Assembly: GCF_001475935.1 (NCBI RefSeq)
Contig: NZ_LDQA01000057.1
Coordinates: 1-64,000, forward strand
Source: Aureimonas ureilytica
Lineage (GTDB): Bacteria > Pseudomonadota > Alphaproteobacteria > Rhizobiales > Rhizobiaceae
Length of the DNA stretch: 64,000 nt
Direction of reading: 5' to 3'
Position 1 is the first letter of the stretch. Every line of letters starts with the position of its first letter. The notes beneath the pieces are model-generated. The model was not told where the DNA came from, searched no databases, and worked only from the letters and a program-made list of their open reading frames with translations. This document shows, piece by piece, positions 27,065 to 36,160 of the stretch. Both the position numbers and the translations under genes were made by a program.

Positions 27065-28476
27065 GTCCGCGCCTTCGCCCCATTCGCATAGGCCTCGAAA
27101 GCCGCCAGGATGCGCGCGGCCTTGGTGCAGGTTTCGCGGTATTCGTCGGCACCTTCCGACAGGATGGTGACGCCGCCGCCTGCGCCGAAGCGCGCTTGAG
27201 TGCCTTCGAACTCCACCGTGCGAATGGCGATCGACAGATCGGCTGCGCCGTCGAATCCCAGATGCGCGATCGAGCCGCAATAAACGTCCCGCCGCCGCCC
27301 TTCCAACTCGGCGATGATGTCGCAGGCCCGGATTTTCGGCGCGCCGGTGATGGAGCCGCCGGGAAAGGTGGCGCGCAGAAGGCCGCCGGGGCCATGCTCC
27401 GGCTTCAATCGCGCGCGCACTTGCGAGACGAGATGATGCACGCCGGCAAAGCTCTCCAGCGCGCACAGCGCGGGAACCTCGACACTGTCAGGCTCGGCGA
27501 CGCGCGAGAGGTCGTTGCGCAGGAGATCGACGATCATGACATTCTCGGCCCGATCCTTGCGTGAGGCGAGAAGCGCGGCGGCGGCGGCGGCATCCTCGGC
27601 CGGGTCGCTCGCGCGCCGCGCCGTGCCCTTGATGGGCCGCGTCTCGACCTCGTGGCCATGGAGGCGCAGGAACAGTTCGGGTGAGGCGGAGGCGATGGTG
27701 CGGTCCTCGGCTTCCAGATAGGCCGCGAAGGGGGCAGGGTTGATGCGCCGCAACACGCGGTAGAAGCCGAACGGATCGAAGCCGTCGGGCAGCGCGGCTG
27801 TGAGACGGCGCGCCACATTGGCCTGATAGATGTCGCCCGCGCGGATGAAGTCGCGCACCCGCTCCACCATGGCGCCGTACGCGGCTTCATCGAAGTCGGA
27901 GCGCCAGACGGGCGCGACCGGCGACGGGGGCGGCAGGGCGGGGGCGAGGCGGTTCAGCGCCGCGCGGAAATAGGCGATGCGCGCGCGCGCCTCGGCCTCT
28001 CGCGCCGCGTGGGGGGAGGCCGCGTCCAGCGCGGCGGAAAAGCCGGCGGAGACGAGATCGGCGCGGCCGGTCTCATGATCGAAGACCAGCGCCGTGTCGT
28101 AGAGTCCGAGCGCGATCAGCGGCCGGTCCGGGGCCAAGTCCGGCACGACGCGCAGGCGCTCCACGAAATGCCCCGCTTCGAAGGCGAGAAAGCCGGCAAG
28201 GCCCGGGCCGAGGCGCGCAGCGCCCGTCGCCTCCGCGCGGTAGCGCCCGAGCAGAGCATCCAGCGCCGCAAAGGGCTCTTCCTGGATTCGCGCGCCGGCA
28301 AGGCGCGTCTCCTGCAGCGAGGCGGTGAATTCGGCGAAGGGCGCGGCGAGGATGGCCGATCGACGCCCGTTCGGCCCGCCCGGCGCGGCGCTGTCGAGAA
28401 AGGCGAGCCGGCCGAGCGGGCGCAGGCGCGCGGCCGCTTCGATCGGATCGCAGCCCTCGAAGGGTTCGGACCACAT
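27061..28476 (-). CDS. pabB: Aminodeoxychorismate synthase component I (PabB)
   Basis: PabB converts chorismate and ammonia to 4-amino-4-deoxychorismate, the precursor of p-aminobenzoate. The 471-residue protein has the chorismate-binding domain with RPIKGTARR, whose Lys (PIKGT) marks PabB rather than TrpE (PIAGT). NLLRNDLSRV-type (IVDLLRNDLSRVAEPDSV), FPGGSITGAPKIRA and the final GGGVTILSEGADEYRET are present. It lies directly before pabA and no pabC lyase is adjacent. Confidence 0.94.
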   Translation of the reverse strand: MWSEPFEGCDPIEAAARLRPLGRLAFLDSAAPGGPNGRRSAILAAPFAEFTASLQETRLAGARIQEEPFAALDALLGRYRAEATGAARLGPGLAGFLAFEAGHFVERLRVVPDLAPDRPLIALGLYDTALVFDHETGRADLVSAGFSAALDAASPHAAREAEARARIAYFRAALNRLAPALPPPSPVAPVWRSDFDEAAYGAMVERVRDFIRAGDIYQANVARRLTAALPDGFDPFGFYRVLRRINPAPFAAYLEAEDRTIASASPELFLRLHGHEVETRPIKGTARRASDPAEDAAAAAALLASRKDRAENVMIVDLLRNDLSRVAEPDSVEVPALCALESFAGVHHLVSQVRARLKPEHGPGGLLRATFPGGSITGAPKIRACDIIAELEGRRRDVYCGSIAHLGFDGAADLSIAIRTVEFEGTQARFGAGGGVTILSEGADEYRETCTKAARILAAFEAYANGAKART

Positions 28477-28596
28477 GGCGGAGCCTTTCCGTTTCAGCCG
28501 ATACGCCGGCCTCTGCCGCGATACCCGCGTAGCGAGGCCGGAAAGCAGGCGCGCCGTATAAAGACAAAGCTCTGCCTTGTCAGCGCCGACCGGCGA

Positions 28597-29241
28597 TCAA
28601 TCCTCGATCAGGAAGATGTGCAGCGTCGCCGGGCCGTGAACGCCGATCACGAGACTGCCTTCGATGTCGGTCGTACCGCTCGGGCCGGTGACCACCACGA
28701 GATTGCGGCTGCGCGCGAGGTCGAAGCGCGCCACTGCCTCTTCCAGATGCGGCACGATATCGGCGGTGCGCACGGCCACGAGGTGATGCAGCGGCAGAAA
28801 AGCGTCGAGAACGGCCATATCGGGGCCGGAGCGAATCAGAAGGCTCGCGGTTTCGGCAACGGCGCATTCGGCGATCGACAGGGCGATCTGGTCGTCCACC
28901 TCCTCACGCAAGGCCACGCCGGCCTCAGCGAAGGGCAGAGCCAGAAGCGCGGGCGTCGGCTGGAGTTTCAGCGCCGGCTCTCGGCCGCGCGTGGCGAGAT
29001 GCGCCGCCACAGCGGCGGGCAGGGCGGCCCAGTTCGCCACGCGTTCCGACGAGGCGCCCGGCGGCAGGCGCGTCATCGCCGCTTCGAACAGGGTCGTGAG
29101 ATCGCCATCGGGCAGGCGCGGGCGCACCCGCTCGGGCTCCACGAGAAGCGCATCGGCCTCGGCGCGAATGCGGTCCTGCGCGCGGGCGGGACCGATCGCG
29201 TGTCGGATGGCGGCGAAGATGCGCTCGCGGGCGTCGCTCAT
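28597..29241 (-). CDS. lutC: Lactate utilization protein LutC/LldG family (LUD domain)
   Basis: This is the third component of the LutABC L-lactate oxidising complex. The 214-residue protein shows the LUD fold with ECAVAETASLLIRSGPDM near the middle and the conserved end VVVTGPSGTTDIEGSLVIG followed by VHGPATLHIFLIED. Its ATG overlaps the lutB stop by 4 bases. Confidence 0.92.
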   Translation of the reverse strand: MSDARERIFAAIRHAIGPARAQDRIRAEADALLVEPERVRPRLPDGDLTTLFEAAMTRLPPGASSERVANWAALPAAVAAHLATRGREPALKLQPTPALLALPFAEAGVALREEVDDQIALSIAECAVAETASLLIRSGPDMAVLDAFLPLHHLVAVRTADIVPHLEEAVARFDLARSRNLVVVTGPSGTTDIEGSLVIGVHGPATLHIFLIED

Positions 29242-30680
29242 CGCGCGCCCTCCCGCTGGCGCTTGGCCTCGGCCTGAAGGAAGGTCGGCCCGCTCGGCGG
29301 CGCGGGCATCTCGCGATGGCGCGTCCAGGCCCCGCCGACGAGCGGCAGGGACGAAATGCGCCCGCGCGCGCCGCCCATGAGATGCAGCGCCTTGGAGCCG
29401 AGCCCCATGGCCAGACGGTAAAGCGGGGGATGGGTCGCAAGCCAGCGCCAGAGCCCGATTCCGATCCGCATCGTGCGCGGCTCCAGTCCCTCGCGCCAGC
29501 TCGCCGTGCGCCAGCCCTTGAGCAGGGTCGGGAGCGGAATATCGACCGGGCAGACTTCGCGGCAGCGCCCGTTCAGCGTGCAGGCATGGGCAAGGTCGCG
29601 CGTCTTCTCGTTCAGCCCGTCGAAGATCGGCGTCAGCACCGCCCCCATCGGGCCGGGATAGGTGCCACCATAGGCGTGGCCGCCGATCTGGTTGAAGACG
29701 GGGCAATGGTTCATGCAGGCGCCGCAGCGGATGCAGCGCAGCATCTCGCGCATCTCCTCGCCCGCCAGCATCTTGGTGCGTCCGTTGTCCACCAGTACGA
29801 TATGGAACTCGTCCGGCCCATCGAGATCGCCGGCCCGTTTCGGCCCGGTGTGAAAGGTCGTGTATTGCGTCAGCGCCGCGCCCGTGGCCGAGCGCACGAG
29901 AAGGCGCAGCATCATCGCGGCATGGGCGGCCGAGGGCGCGAGCTTTTCGATGCCGGCCGTCGCGATATGAATGCGCGGCGGCGTGGTGGTCATCTCGGCA
30001 TTGCCCTCATTGGTCACGGTGCAGACGCTGCCCGTGTCGGCGATGAGGAAGTTCGCGCCCGATATGCCGACATCGGCGTCGAGAAAGCGCTGGCGCAGAT
30101 GCCGGCGCGCCGACGCCGCCATGGCCTCGGCGGTTTCCTCCCGGTGCGGGTCGGCATGGGAGGCGCGGAACAATTCGGAAATCTGCTCGCGCGTCTTGTG
30201 CATGGCGGGCCAGATGATGTGGCTCGGCCGCTCGCCGGCGAGCTGCACGATATGTTCGGCGAGATCCGTCTCGACCCGCTCGATGCCGGCGTCCTCCAGC
30301 GCGTGCGGCAGGCCGATCTCCTCGCCGAGCATCGACTTGGAGCGCGTCACGCTCTTGGCGCCGGCCTTGCGACAGATGTCCACGACGATACGGCAGGCCT
30401 CGTCGGAGGTCTCGGCATAATGGACCACCGCGCCATTGGCGCGCGCGTTGCGCTCGAACTCGGCGAGGTAATGGCCGAGATTCTCGACCACGTGGTCCTT
30501 GATCGCCTTGCCGCGCTCGCGCGCCACCGCGAAGTCCGGCCATTGGCCGACGATCGCCGCGCGCTTGGTGCGCGCCGTGCCCGTGGTGCGGTCGATCGCC
30601 GTCTTCAGCCAGCGGTCGGCCAGCGCGCCGTCGGCGCGTTGCAGAAAGTCCGGGGTGGGCGTCGGGGCCGGGGCGCTCAT
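29238..30680 (-). CDS. lutB: Lactate utilization iron-sulfur protein LutB/LldF family
   Basis: This is the iron-sulfur core of the LutABC complex that oxidises L-lactate to pyruvate. In the 480-residue protein the N-terminal LUD-like domain includes RSKSMLGEEIGLPHALEDAG. Two 4Fe-4S motifs follow: CIRCGACMNHCP near residue 314 and CTLNGRCREVCPVDIPLP near 365. The start overlaps the lutA stop by 4 bases and the stop overlaps the lutC start, so the three genes are one translationally coupled unit. Confidence 0.95.
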   Translation of the reverse strand: MSAPAPTPTPDFLQRADGALADRWLKTAIDRTTGTARTKRAAIVGQWPDFAVARERGKAIKDHVVENLGHYLAEFERNARANGAVVHYAETSDEACRIVVDICRKAGAKSVTRSKSMLGEEIGLPHALEDAGIERVETDLAEHIVQLAGERPSHIIWPAMHKTREQISELFRASHADPHREETAEAMAASARRHLRQRFLDADVGISGANFLIADTGSVCTVTNEGNAEMTTTPPRIHIATAGIEKLAPSAAHAAMMLRLLVRSATGAALTQYTTFHTGPKRAGDLDGPDEFHIVLVDNGRTKMLAGEEMREMLRCIRCGACMNHCPVFNQIGGHAYGGTYPGPMGAVLTPIFDGLNEKTRDLAHACTLNGRCREVCPVDIPLPTLLKGWRTASWREGLEPRTMRIGIGLWRWLATHPPLYRLAMGLGSKALHLMGGARGRISSLPLVGGAWTRHREMPAPPSGPTFLQAEAKRQREGAR

Positions 30681-31468
30681 GGCTTCTCTCCGGTGGGCGT
30701 TTCGCCGATGGCAGGGGTGCCCAGTCGGCCGGCAATGGCCTCCACCGTGTGGAACACGCGCACCGGGGAGCCGCGCCGTTGCAGCTTGCCGGCCATGTTC
30801 ATGAGGCAGCCGAGATCGCCGCCGAGCAGAATGTCAGCCCCCGTCGATTCCACGGCCACGGCCTTTTCCTCCACCACGGCATTGGCGATGGCGGGATATT
30901 TCACGCAGAACGTGCCGCCAAAGCCGCAGCAGACATTGTTGCCGGGCAGGGGCACGAGATCGAGCCCCTCGACGCTGCCCACGAGGCGGCGGGGCTGGTC
31001 GTGAACGCCGAGTTCGCGCAGGCCCGAGCAGGTGTCGTGATAGGTGGCCTTCCCCTCGAAGCGCGTGGGCGCGGGGTGGAAGTCCATGACATCGACCAGG
31101 AAGCTGGTGATCTCATGGGTGCGGGCCGCCAGGTCTTCGGCGCGGCGCAGCCAGGCGGGATCGTCGCGAAACGTGTGGGGATAGTCGTGGCGGATCGTCC
31201 CGGCGCAGGAGCCCGAGGGCGCGACGACATAGGGGTACGACTCCAGAACCTCGATCTGGTGCCGGGCCATGGCGCGCCCGCTGGCCTCGTCGCCCGAATT
31301 GAAGGCCGGCTGGCCGCAGCAGGTCTGATCCAGCGGCACCTCGACATCGCAGCCCGCCGCCACCAGAAGATCGCGCGTCGCCTCGGCGATGCCGGGCCGC
31401 ATGACATTCACGAGGCAGGTCACGAAGAGGGCGACCCTCGGCCGCTGGGATTCGGATTGGGCTTGCAT
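30677..31468 (-). CDS. lutA: Lactate utilization protein LutA/LldE family (CCG-domain)
   Basis: This cytosolic Fe-S/heterodisulfide-reductase-like subunit belongs to LutABC. The 263-residue protein has two CCG modules: DQTCCGQPAFNSGD with Cys at 50-51, and GNNVCCGFGGTFCVKYP near residue 179. I chose the ATG at 31468 because GGAGG lies 5 bases upstream; the longer frame has no such site. No lactate permease or GntR regulator is adjacent. Confidence 0.95.
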   Translation of the reverse strand: MQAQSESQRPRVALFVTCLVNVMRPGIAEATRDLLVAAGCDVEVPLDQTCCGQPAFNSGDEASGRAMARHQIEVLESYPYVVAPSGSCAGTIRHDYPHTFRDDPAWLRRAEDLAARTHEITSFLVDVMDFHPAPTRFEGKATYHDTCSGLRELGVHDQPRRLVGSVEGLDLVPLPGNNVCCGFGGTFCVKYPAIANAVVEEKAVAVESTGADILLGGDLGCLMNMAGKLQRRGSPVRVFHTVEAIAGRLGTPAIGETPTGEKP

Positions 31469-31626
31469 GAAGGCCTCCGCCGCCTTGCCATTCCCTTTCC
31501 TATTGGAACTCCCGGCGCGCCGAAGCAAGGCTTCGAACGCTTCTAAAACATGGGGAGAAAAGACTCGCTTGGCAGAGCGAGGAACTCGTGCTTAACTTTT
31601 CAACAATTCGAACGGAGGCCTCAAAA

Positions 31627-31893
31627 ATGTACGTCGTGCGAATTGACTGCGATGATGCCCGCAAGTTCCAGGCCTTTTCGAAGCTGCGCGATGCGCGCAT
31701 CTTCGCCCGTGAGGCCGGCGATTCCGAAGACCTCGAGGAAATGCCCGTTCTGTTCGAGGTGCCCGATACCAACGATGCCGAGATCGCTGTGATGGCGGTG
31801 CGCGATGGCATGGGCGTTCCGGTGATCGAGCCCGAGCCGGACGCGGCCGTGATTCTGGCCTCCATGGGCCTGGGAACGGGCCTTCGTATCTGA
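31627..31893 (+). CDS. Small acidic protein of unknown function (88 aa)
   Basis: The protein (MYVVRIDCDDARKFQAFSKL onward) is acidic and soluble, with an alpha/beta feel and no signal peptide or membrane helix. GGAGG lies 8 bases before the ATG at 31627, and the codon pattern is coding-like. It is divergent from lutABC, sharing a 158-base intergenic region with it, and convergent with cobS. I recognise no family. Confidence 0.7.
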   Translation: MYVVRIDCDDARKFQAFSKLRDARIFAREAGDSEDLEEMPVLFEVPDTNDAEIAVMAVRDGMGVPVIEPEPDAAVILASMGLGTGLRI

Positions 31894-31957
31894 GGGCTGC
31901 CAAGCGCGCCGTCTCTGCCGCTTCCTGAGCGGACACGGTGGTCCCGTGTCGTGGCGC

Positions 31958-32731
31958 TCAAGCCGCGAGCGCGAGGCCGAGAAGGAGAAGGCATTCCACG
32001 ATCTGCTGGGCGGCGCCGAGCGTGTCGCCCGTCGTGCCGCCGAGCCTCTGCGCGATGAAGCGGCGAAACAACCAGAGCCCGCAGAGAGCGAGGGCGGTTG
32101 GTGCGAGCGCGCCGGTCCAGCCGCCGATCGCCGCCCCGCCCGCGACCGCGAGGCCGAGAGCTGCAAGCGCGACCTGACGCCCTTCATGCGGGAAGGGCGC
32201 TTCCATCCGATTCGACAGGCCCCCAAGCCGCGCCGAGGGCAGGCTGGACCAGAGCCAGGCCATCGCGCCCCGGCTCGCGCCCGCTACGACCAGCATCGCC
32301 AGCGCGCCGAGCGCGGGCGCATGGGCCGTGAGATCGGCCAGAAGCGCGGCGCGCAAGCAAAACGCGCCGATCAGCGCCAGCGCGCCATAGGTGCCGATCC
32401 GGCTGTCCTTCATGATTTCCAGCGCGCGCTCGCGCGTGGCGTGGCCGAAGAGCCCGTCCGCCGTATCGGCCAGACCGTCCTCGTGCAGCGCGCCGGTCAG
32501 TCCGATGAGAAGAAGAAGAGCGATCAAGGCGCAGGCGAAGGGCTGGAGCCCGAGCGCGGCGAGGCCGAGAAGGACAAGGGCCGGAGGCAGCGCCACGGCC
32601 AAACCGACGAACGGGAAGGCGAGGGCATCGCGCCCCAGCGGATGCGGGCCGCCCTCGAAGGCGCTCGTGCGCGCGGGGAAGCGCGTCAGAAAGGCGCTCG
32701 CGCGAAAGAAGCGATGGGCGGCGCGCTGCAT
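31958..32731 (-). CDS. cobS: Adenosylcobinamide-GDP ribazoletransferase (cobalamin synthase)
   Basis: CobS is the inner-membrane enzyme of the nucleotide-loop stage that joins AdoCbi-GDP and alpha-ribazole. The 257-residue protein has the family N-terminus (FLTRFPARTSAF), the acidic signature GALHEDGLADTADGLFGH, ERALEIMKDSRIGTYG and several membrane helices. It is divergent from cobT, which makes alpha-ribazole-phosphate. Confidence 0.93.
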   Translation of the reverse strand: MQRAAHRFFRASAFLTRFPARTSAFEGGPHPLGRDALAFPFVGLAVALPPALVLLGLAALGLQPFACALIALLLLIGLTGALHEDGLADTADGLFGHATRERALEIMKDSRIGTYGALALIGAFCLRAALLADLTAHAPALGALAMLVVAGASRGAMAWLWSSLPSARLGGLSNRMEAPFPHEGRQVALAALGLAVAGGAAIGGWTGALAPTALALCGLWLFRRFIAQRLGGTTGDTLGAAQQIVECLLLLGLALAA

Positions 32732-33231
32732 GGATGAAGCCTTTTCCCCTCTGTGTTCCGGCGCTTCTAACAGAGTTTTGCTGCGATGCTGGCCCCTGCG
32801 AAAGGTTGCCACCCTGCGGGTCGCCTCGGTGGATGTGGCTCGTCGCTCGCAGAGCCTGTTCGACAACTCGGCTCTACGTATCCCTTTCGCCCCTGCTTGA
32901 GCGTCGATCTCAGCCGATGCTGCTGGCATCGGCGGCGGCGGGGGCTTGTTGGGGCCTGCCATCCTGTCACCGCCCTTCCACCTGCGGATTTTCAAACCCG
33001 TTCGGAATGCGTTCTCGCTCCGACGAGGGGCACTGGATCTTCGGGCCGGGAAACGCTGGGGCTTTGGCATGCGCAACGGTTTGCGCGCTGGGGGCTTCTT
33101 GCCTATGGAGCTTGGCGTCGAACCCAACGCGCTCGCGCGGGCGTCTGCCTGCTGCGAGGCACGTCGGTCCGGCGCCGGACGCGGGCCCAGCTGTTCCGCC
33201 CGGTCCGCATTTCTTCGAGGAACCTCATCCC
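32732..33231. other. Divergent intergenic region between cobS and cobT (500 bp)
   Basis: This is an unusually long gap for such a dense window. I looked for a cobalamin riboswitch on both strands and saw neither a B12 box nor the CCGCAACT core. It contains a small palindrome (TCAGCCGATGC at 32910-32920 with GCATCGGC following) that also occurs at 52320. No supported gene is seen; open frames here have weak coding character. Confidence 0.55.
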
Positions 33232-34248
33232 ATGTCCGCCACCGGCCGCCCCTTCGATGACATCCGCGCGCTGCTTGCCCAGATGCCGGGACCCGACATT
33301 CGCGCCCGCCACGACGCGCGCCACCGGCAGGAGGAGCTGACCAAGCCCTCCGGCAGTCTCGGTCGGCTGGAGGACATCGCCGAATGGATGGCGGCGTGGC
33401 AGGGCCGCGCGCCGAGCGTCAATCGGCCGACGGTCGCGATCTTCGCGGGCAATCACGGCGTCGCCGCGCGCGGCGTCTCGGCCTATCCGACGGCGGTGAC
33501 GCAGGCCATGGTCGAGAATTTCGCGGCCGGGGGCGCGGCGATCAACCAGATCTGCGCGACGTTCGACCTGGGCCTCAAGGTCTTCGACCTCGCGCTCGAT
33601 TATCCCACGGCCGACATGTCCAAGGAGCCCGCGCTCAGCGAAAAGGACTGCGCGGCGACCATGGCCTTCGGCATGGAGTGTCTGGCGGGCGAGCCCGATC
33701 TCCTGTGCATCGGTGAAATGGGCATCGGCAACACGGCGGTCGCCGCCGCGATGTTCGCGGCCCTGTTCGGCGGCGAGGCGGCGGACTGGGTCGGCCCCGG
33801 CACGGGGCATGACGCGGCCGGTATGGAGCGCAAGCGCGCCATCGTGCAGGAGGCGATCGACCTGCATCGCCCGCATTTCGGCAATCCGCTCGAAATCCTG
33901 CGCCGGCTCGGCGGGCGCGAACTCGCCGCCATGTCGGGCGCGATCCTCGCCGCGCGCCTCCAGCGCGTGCCCGTGATCGTGGACGGCTATGTCGCGACGG
34001 CCTCGGCGGCCATTCTCCAGGCGCTGGACCCGACCGCGATCGACCATTGCCTTTTCGGCCATGTCTCGGCCGAGCCGGGCCATCAGGCGGCCTTGGCGCG
34101 CATGGGCAAGGTGCCGCTTCTGGCGCTGGGGATGCGCCTTGGCGAAGGCACGGGCGCCGCGCTCGCCGCCGCCATGGTGAAGGCGGCCGTCGCCTGCCAC
34201 AACGGCATGGCGACCTTCGCACAGGCCGGCGTTCCCGACCGGCAGTAA
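33232..34248 (+). CDS. cobT: Nicotinate-nucleotide--dimethylbenzimidazole phosphoribosyltransferase
   Basis: CobT activates the lower ligand base to alpha-ribazole-5'-phosphate for cobalamin. The 338-residue protein is the usual length. It has TKPSGSLGRLEDIAEWMA, IFAGNHGVAARGVSAYP, the Gly-rich GEMGIGNTAVAAAMFAAL and the catalytic Glu region GHVSAEPGH. I chose the ATG at 33232 on family alignment; a GAGGAAC-type site lies upstream. A strong hairpin terminator follows. Confidence 0.95.
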   Translation: MSATGRPFDDIRALLAQMPGPDIRARHDARHRQEELTKPSGSLGRLEDIAEWMAAWQGRAPSVNRPTVAIFAGNHGVAARGVSAYPTAVTQAMVENFAAGGAAINQICATFDLGLKVFDLALDYPTADMSKEPALSEKDCAATMAFGMECLAGEPDLLCIGEMGIGNTAVAAAMFAALFGGEAADWVGPGTGHDAAGMERKRAIVQEAIDLHRPHFGNPLEILRRLGGRELAAMSGAILAARLQRVPVIVDGYVATASAAILQALDPTAIDHCLFGHVSAEPGHQAALARMGKVPLLALGMRLGEGTGAALAAAMVKAAVACHNGMATFAQAGVPDRQ

Positions 34249-34642
34249 GCTCTTCCCGCAACACGACGGCATGGCTGGTGCGGCGGCCGCCAGCCACTGC
34301 GGCACGCCGGGCTTGCGATCGAAAAGCAGGCGCCACGAGGCAACTCATGGGCCTCTCGCGATGGTGAAGGGCGAAGGGCAATGGCACGCCCTGCGCCCTT
34401 CACCATCGCGAGAGGCCTTTTCGGCCGGCCTCTGCCGCTTGTCCGGGAGCCCGGATGTTAGTCCCATCACGAGCCATCATGCCGAGCCGCCGGCTCGCTC
34501 TTGGGCCGGCGTCGCGAGCCGTGCCCAGCCGCCGAGCCGTGCCCGGCGGGTGAAGGTCTGTGCCGCCCTCCGCCATGGGCCGAACTCGCCGGGAAGGGAT
34601 TGTCGCGAAGAGCGCTTACATCCTATCGCAGAGCGCGACTGT
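34249..34642. other. Convergent intergenic region between cobT and the phosphonate operon (394 bp)
   Basis: It holds the cobT terminator hairpin and, further right, a GC-rich segment with two direct copies of GAGCCGTGCCC near 34520-34550. No gene is supported. Confidence 0.5.
34350..34422 (+). terminator. Exceptionally long hairpin terminator after cobT
   Basis: Two perfect 24-base arms (34350-34373 and 34394-34417) enclose a loop that itself pairs AGGGC with GCCCT, and TTTT follows. The stem is far longer than needed for Rho-independent termination and could also be a mobile palindromic element. Confidence 0.85.
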
Positions 34643-36160
34643 TCACCGCACCAGCGTGTCATCCTCGTGGGTCAGACGAAGTTCGAGAAGGCGTTCCATG
34701 CCTTCCAGTTTCAGAGCGATTGCGGCCGGGTCGCGAGAGCGCTCGCACCGTTCGAGAGGATCGTCGACGAGATCGAAGAGGACCGGCGGCAGACCGGCGA
34801 AATGGACGTATTTGAAGCGCTCCGTGCGAACCACGTGGAGGCTGAGGCGGTTAGCCGGCAGGGCGAAGGCGTTCTGCGTCTGGCCTCGGGCGGGATCGCG
34901 GAAGTCGAAGCTCCAATGGGCGGCGTCCCGCCAGTTCTCCGGTCGCTCGCCACGGCAGAAGGGCAGCAGGCTGCGGCCATCGACATTGGGCGAGGGAGCG
35001 ACACCGACGAGGTCGAGGATCGTCGGCAGGATGTCGATGGACTGGCTGAAATCCCGAATGCGACGCCCCCGCGCCGCATCGGCCTCGGGGCGGGGATCGC
35101 GCAGGATCAGCGGGATGTGCGCGGACTGGTCGAAATAGCCGAGCTTGCCGAGAAGCCCGTGGTCGAAGAGCTGCTCGCCATGGTCGCCCGACAGGACGAT
35201 CAACGTCCGATCCCAGCGCCCGGCCGCCTTCAGCGCGGCGACGATCCGCCCGAGATGATGGTCCACCTCGGCGACCAAGCCCGCATAGGTGGCCCGCAGC
35301 CGGCGCGCCAGACGCTCGTCGGCCGCCGCTGCGAGACCGCAGAGGCCGGGTGCGAAGCCGGCGAGATCGACGGTGCGCTGGTGGAAGGCGATCAGCGGAT
35401 GCTGGGCGGCGTCCCGCTCGAAATCGCCCCAGCCGATCGGAAGGGCGATGTCGGCCGGGTCGAGCCGCGAATGGAACGGCTCGGCGACGGCGAAGGGCGG
35501 ATGCGGCGCGATGAAGGAGATATGGGCGAAAAAGGGCTCGGGGCCGGTGACGGACAGCCAGTCGAGGAAACGGTCGGTCAGGAAAGCCGTCTCGGAATCC
35601 TCCGCCGCGAAGACGGCGGGCGCGCCGAAGGGCCTTTGCGCGAAGATCGCCTCGCGCCCGCGCTCGGGGTTGGGTACGTCGTAGCCGCGCTTCTTCAGGT
35701 GTGCGAGCCAAGGCCCGGCGCGCTCGGTGAGCAGCGTGTCGGCCTCGATCCCGGGCGCGAGGCCTTCGTAATCGCCGCATGCGGGGTCGCCGGGTTGGAG
35801 CGTGCGAGGGTCGGCCGTGGTGTCGGTATAGCCGAAGAGAACAGGCCGATAGCCGGCCCGTCGCGCCTCGGAAAAGACGGTGGGGTGGCGCGCGTCGAGC
35901 GGGGTGCCGTTCTGGATCGAGCGATGCTTGTGGGGATAAAGGCCGGTGTGCAGCCCCGCCCGCGCCGGACCGCAGGGATAGGCCTGCGTGAAATGGCGCT
36001 CGAAGGTGACGCCGTCCTGCGCGAGCGCCTCGATATGCGGGAGCGGCAAGGGCGCGCGGCCGGGGCCGTGATCGGCGCGCCATTGGTCGGCGGTGACGAA
36101 CAGGATGTCGTAGCCTCGGGCGGCTTCCGGGCGTGAGGGGGCCTCAGATGGGGAAGACAT
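34643..36160 (-). CDS. Phosphonate monoester hydrolase / sulfatase-fold enzyme (alkaline phosphatase superfamily)
   Basis: The predicted role is hydrolysis of phosphonate monoesters (possibly also phosphodiesters or sulfate esters). The 505-residue protein has the formylglycine motif YPCGPARAGLHTGLY (C-x-P-x-R, Cys63), an N-terminal metal Asp in VTADQWRADH and SGDHGEQL later. From memory, segments such as QNGTPLDARH, GDHGEQLFDHGLLGKLGY, FSQSIDILPTILD and RFKYVHFAGLPPVLFDL resemble Rhizobium phosphonate monoester hydrolase more than choline sulfatase. There is no signal peptide, so it should act in the cytosol. Its start lies inside the ABC ATPase 3' end (17-base overlap), tying it to the phosphonate operon. 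Confidence 0.85.
   Translation of the reverse strand: MSSPSEAPSRPEAARGYDILFVTADQWRADHGPGRAPLPLPHIEALAQDGVTFERHFTQAYPCGPARAGLHTGLYPHKHRSIQNGTPLDARHPTVFSEARRAGYRPVLFGYTDTTADPRTLQPGDPACGDYEGLAPGIEADTLLTERAGPWLAHLKKRGYDVPNPERGREAIFAQRPFGAPAVFAAEDSETAFLTDRFLDWLSVTGPEPFFAHISFIAPHPPFAVAEPFHSRLDPADIALPIGWGDFERDAAQHPLIAFHQRTVDLAGFAPGLCGLAAAADERLARRLRATYAGLVAEVDHHLGRIVAALKAAGRWDRTLIVLSGDHGEQLFDHGLLGKLGYFDQSAHIPLILRDPRPEADAARGRRIRDFSQSIDILPTILDLVGVAPSPNVDGRSLLPFCRGERPENWRDAAHWSFDFRDPARGQTQNAFALPANRLSLHVVRTERFKYVHFAGLPPVLFDLVDDPLERCERSRDPAAIALKLEGMERLLELRLTHEDDTLVR

Noticed and set aside
32732-33231. Cobalamin riboswitch expected between cobS and cobT
   Set aside because: No B12 box or CCGCAACT core is visible on either strand; I therefore describe the gap without calling a riboswitch.
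34500-34560. Direct repeats GAGCCGTGCCC as a possible attachment site or short array
   Set aside because: Only two copies in very GC-rich DNA, with no integrase, tRNA or mobile gene nearby.
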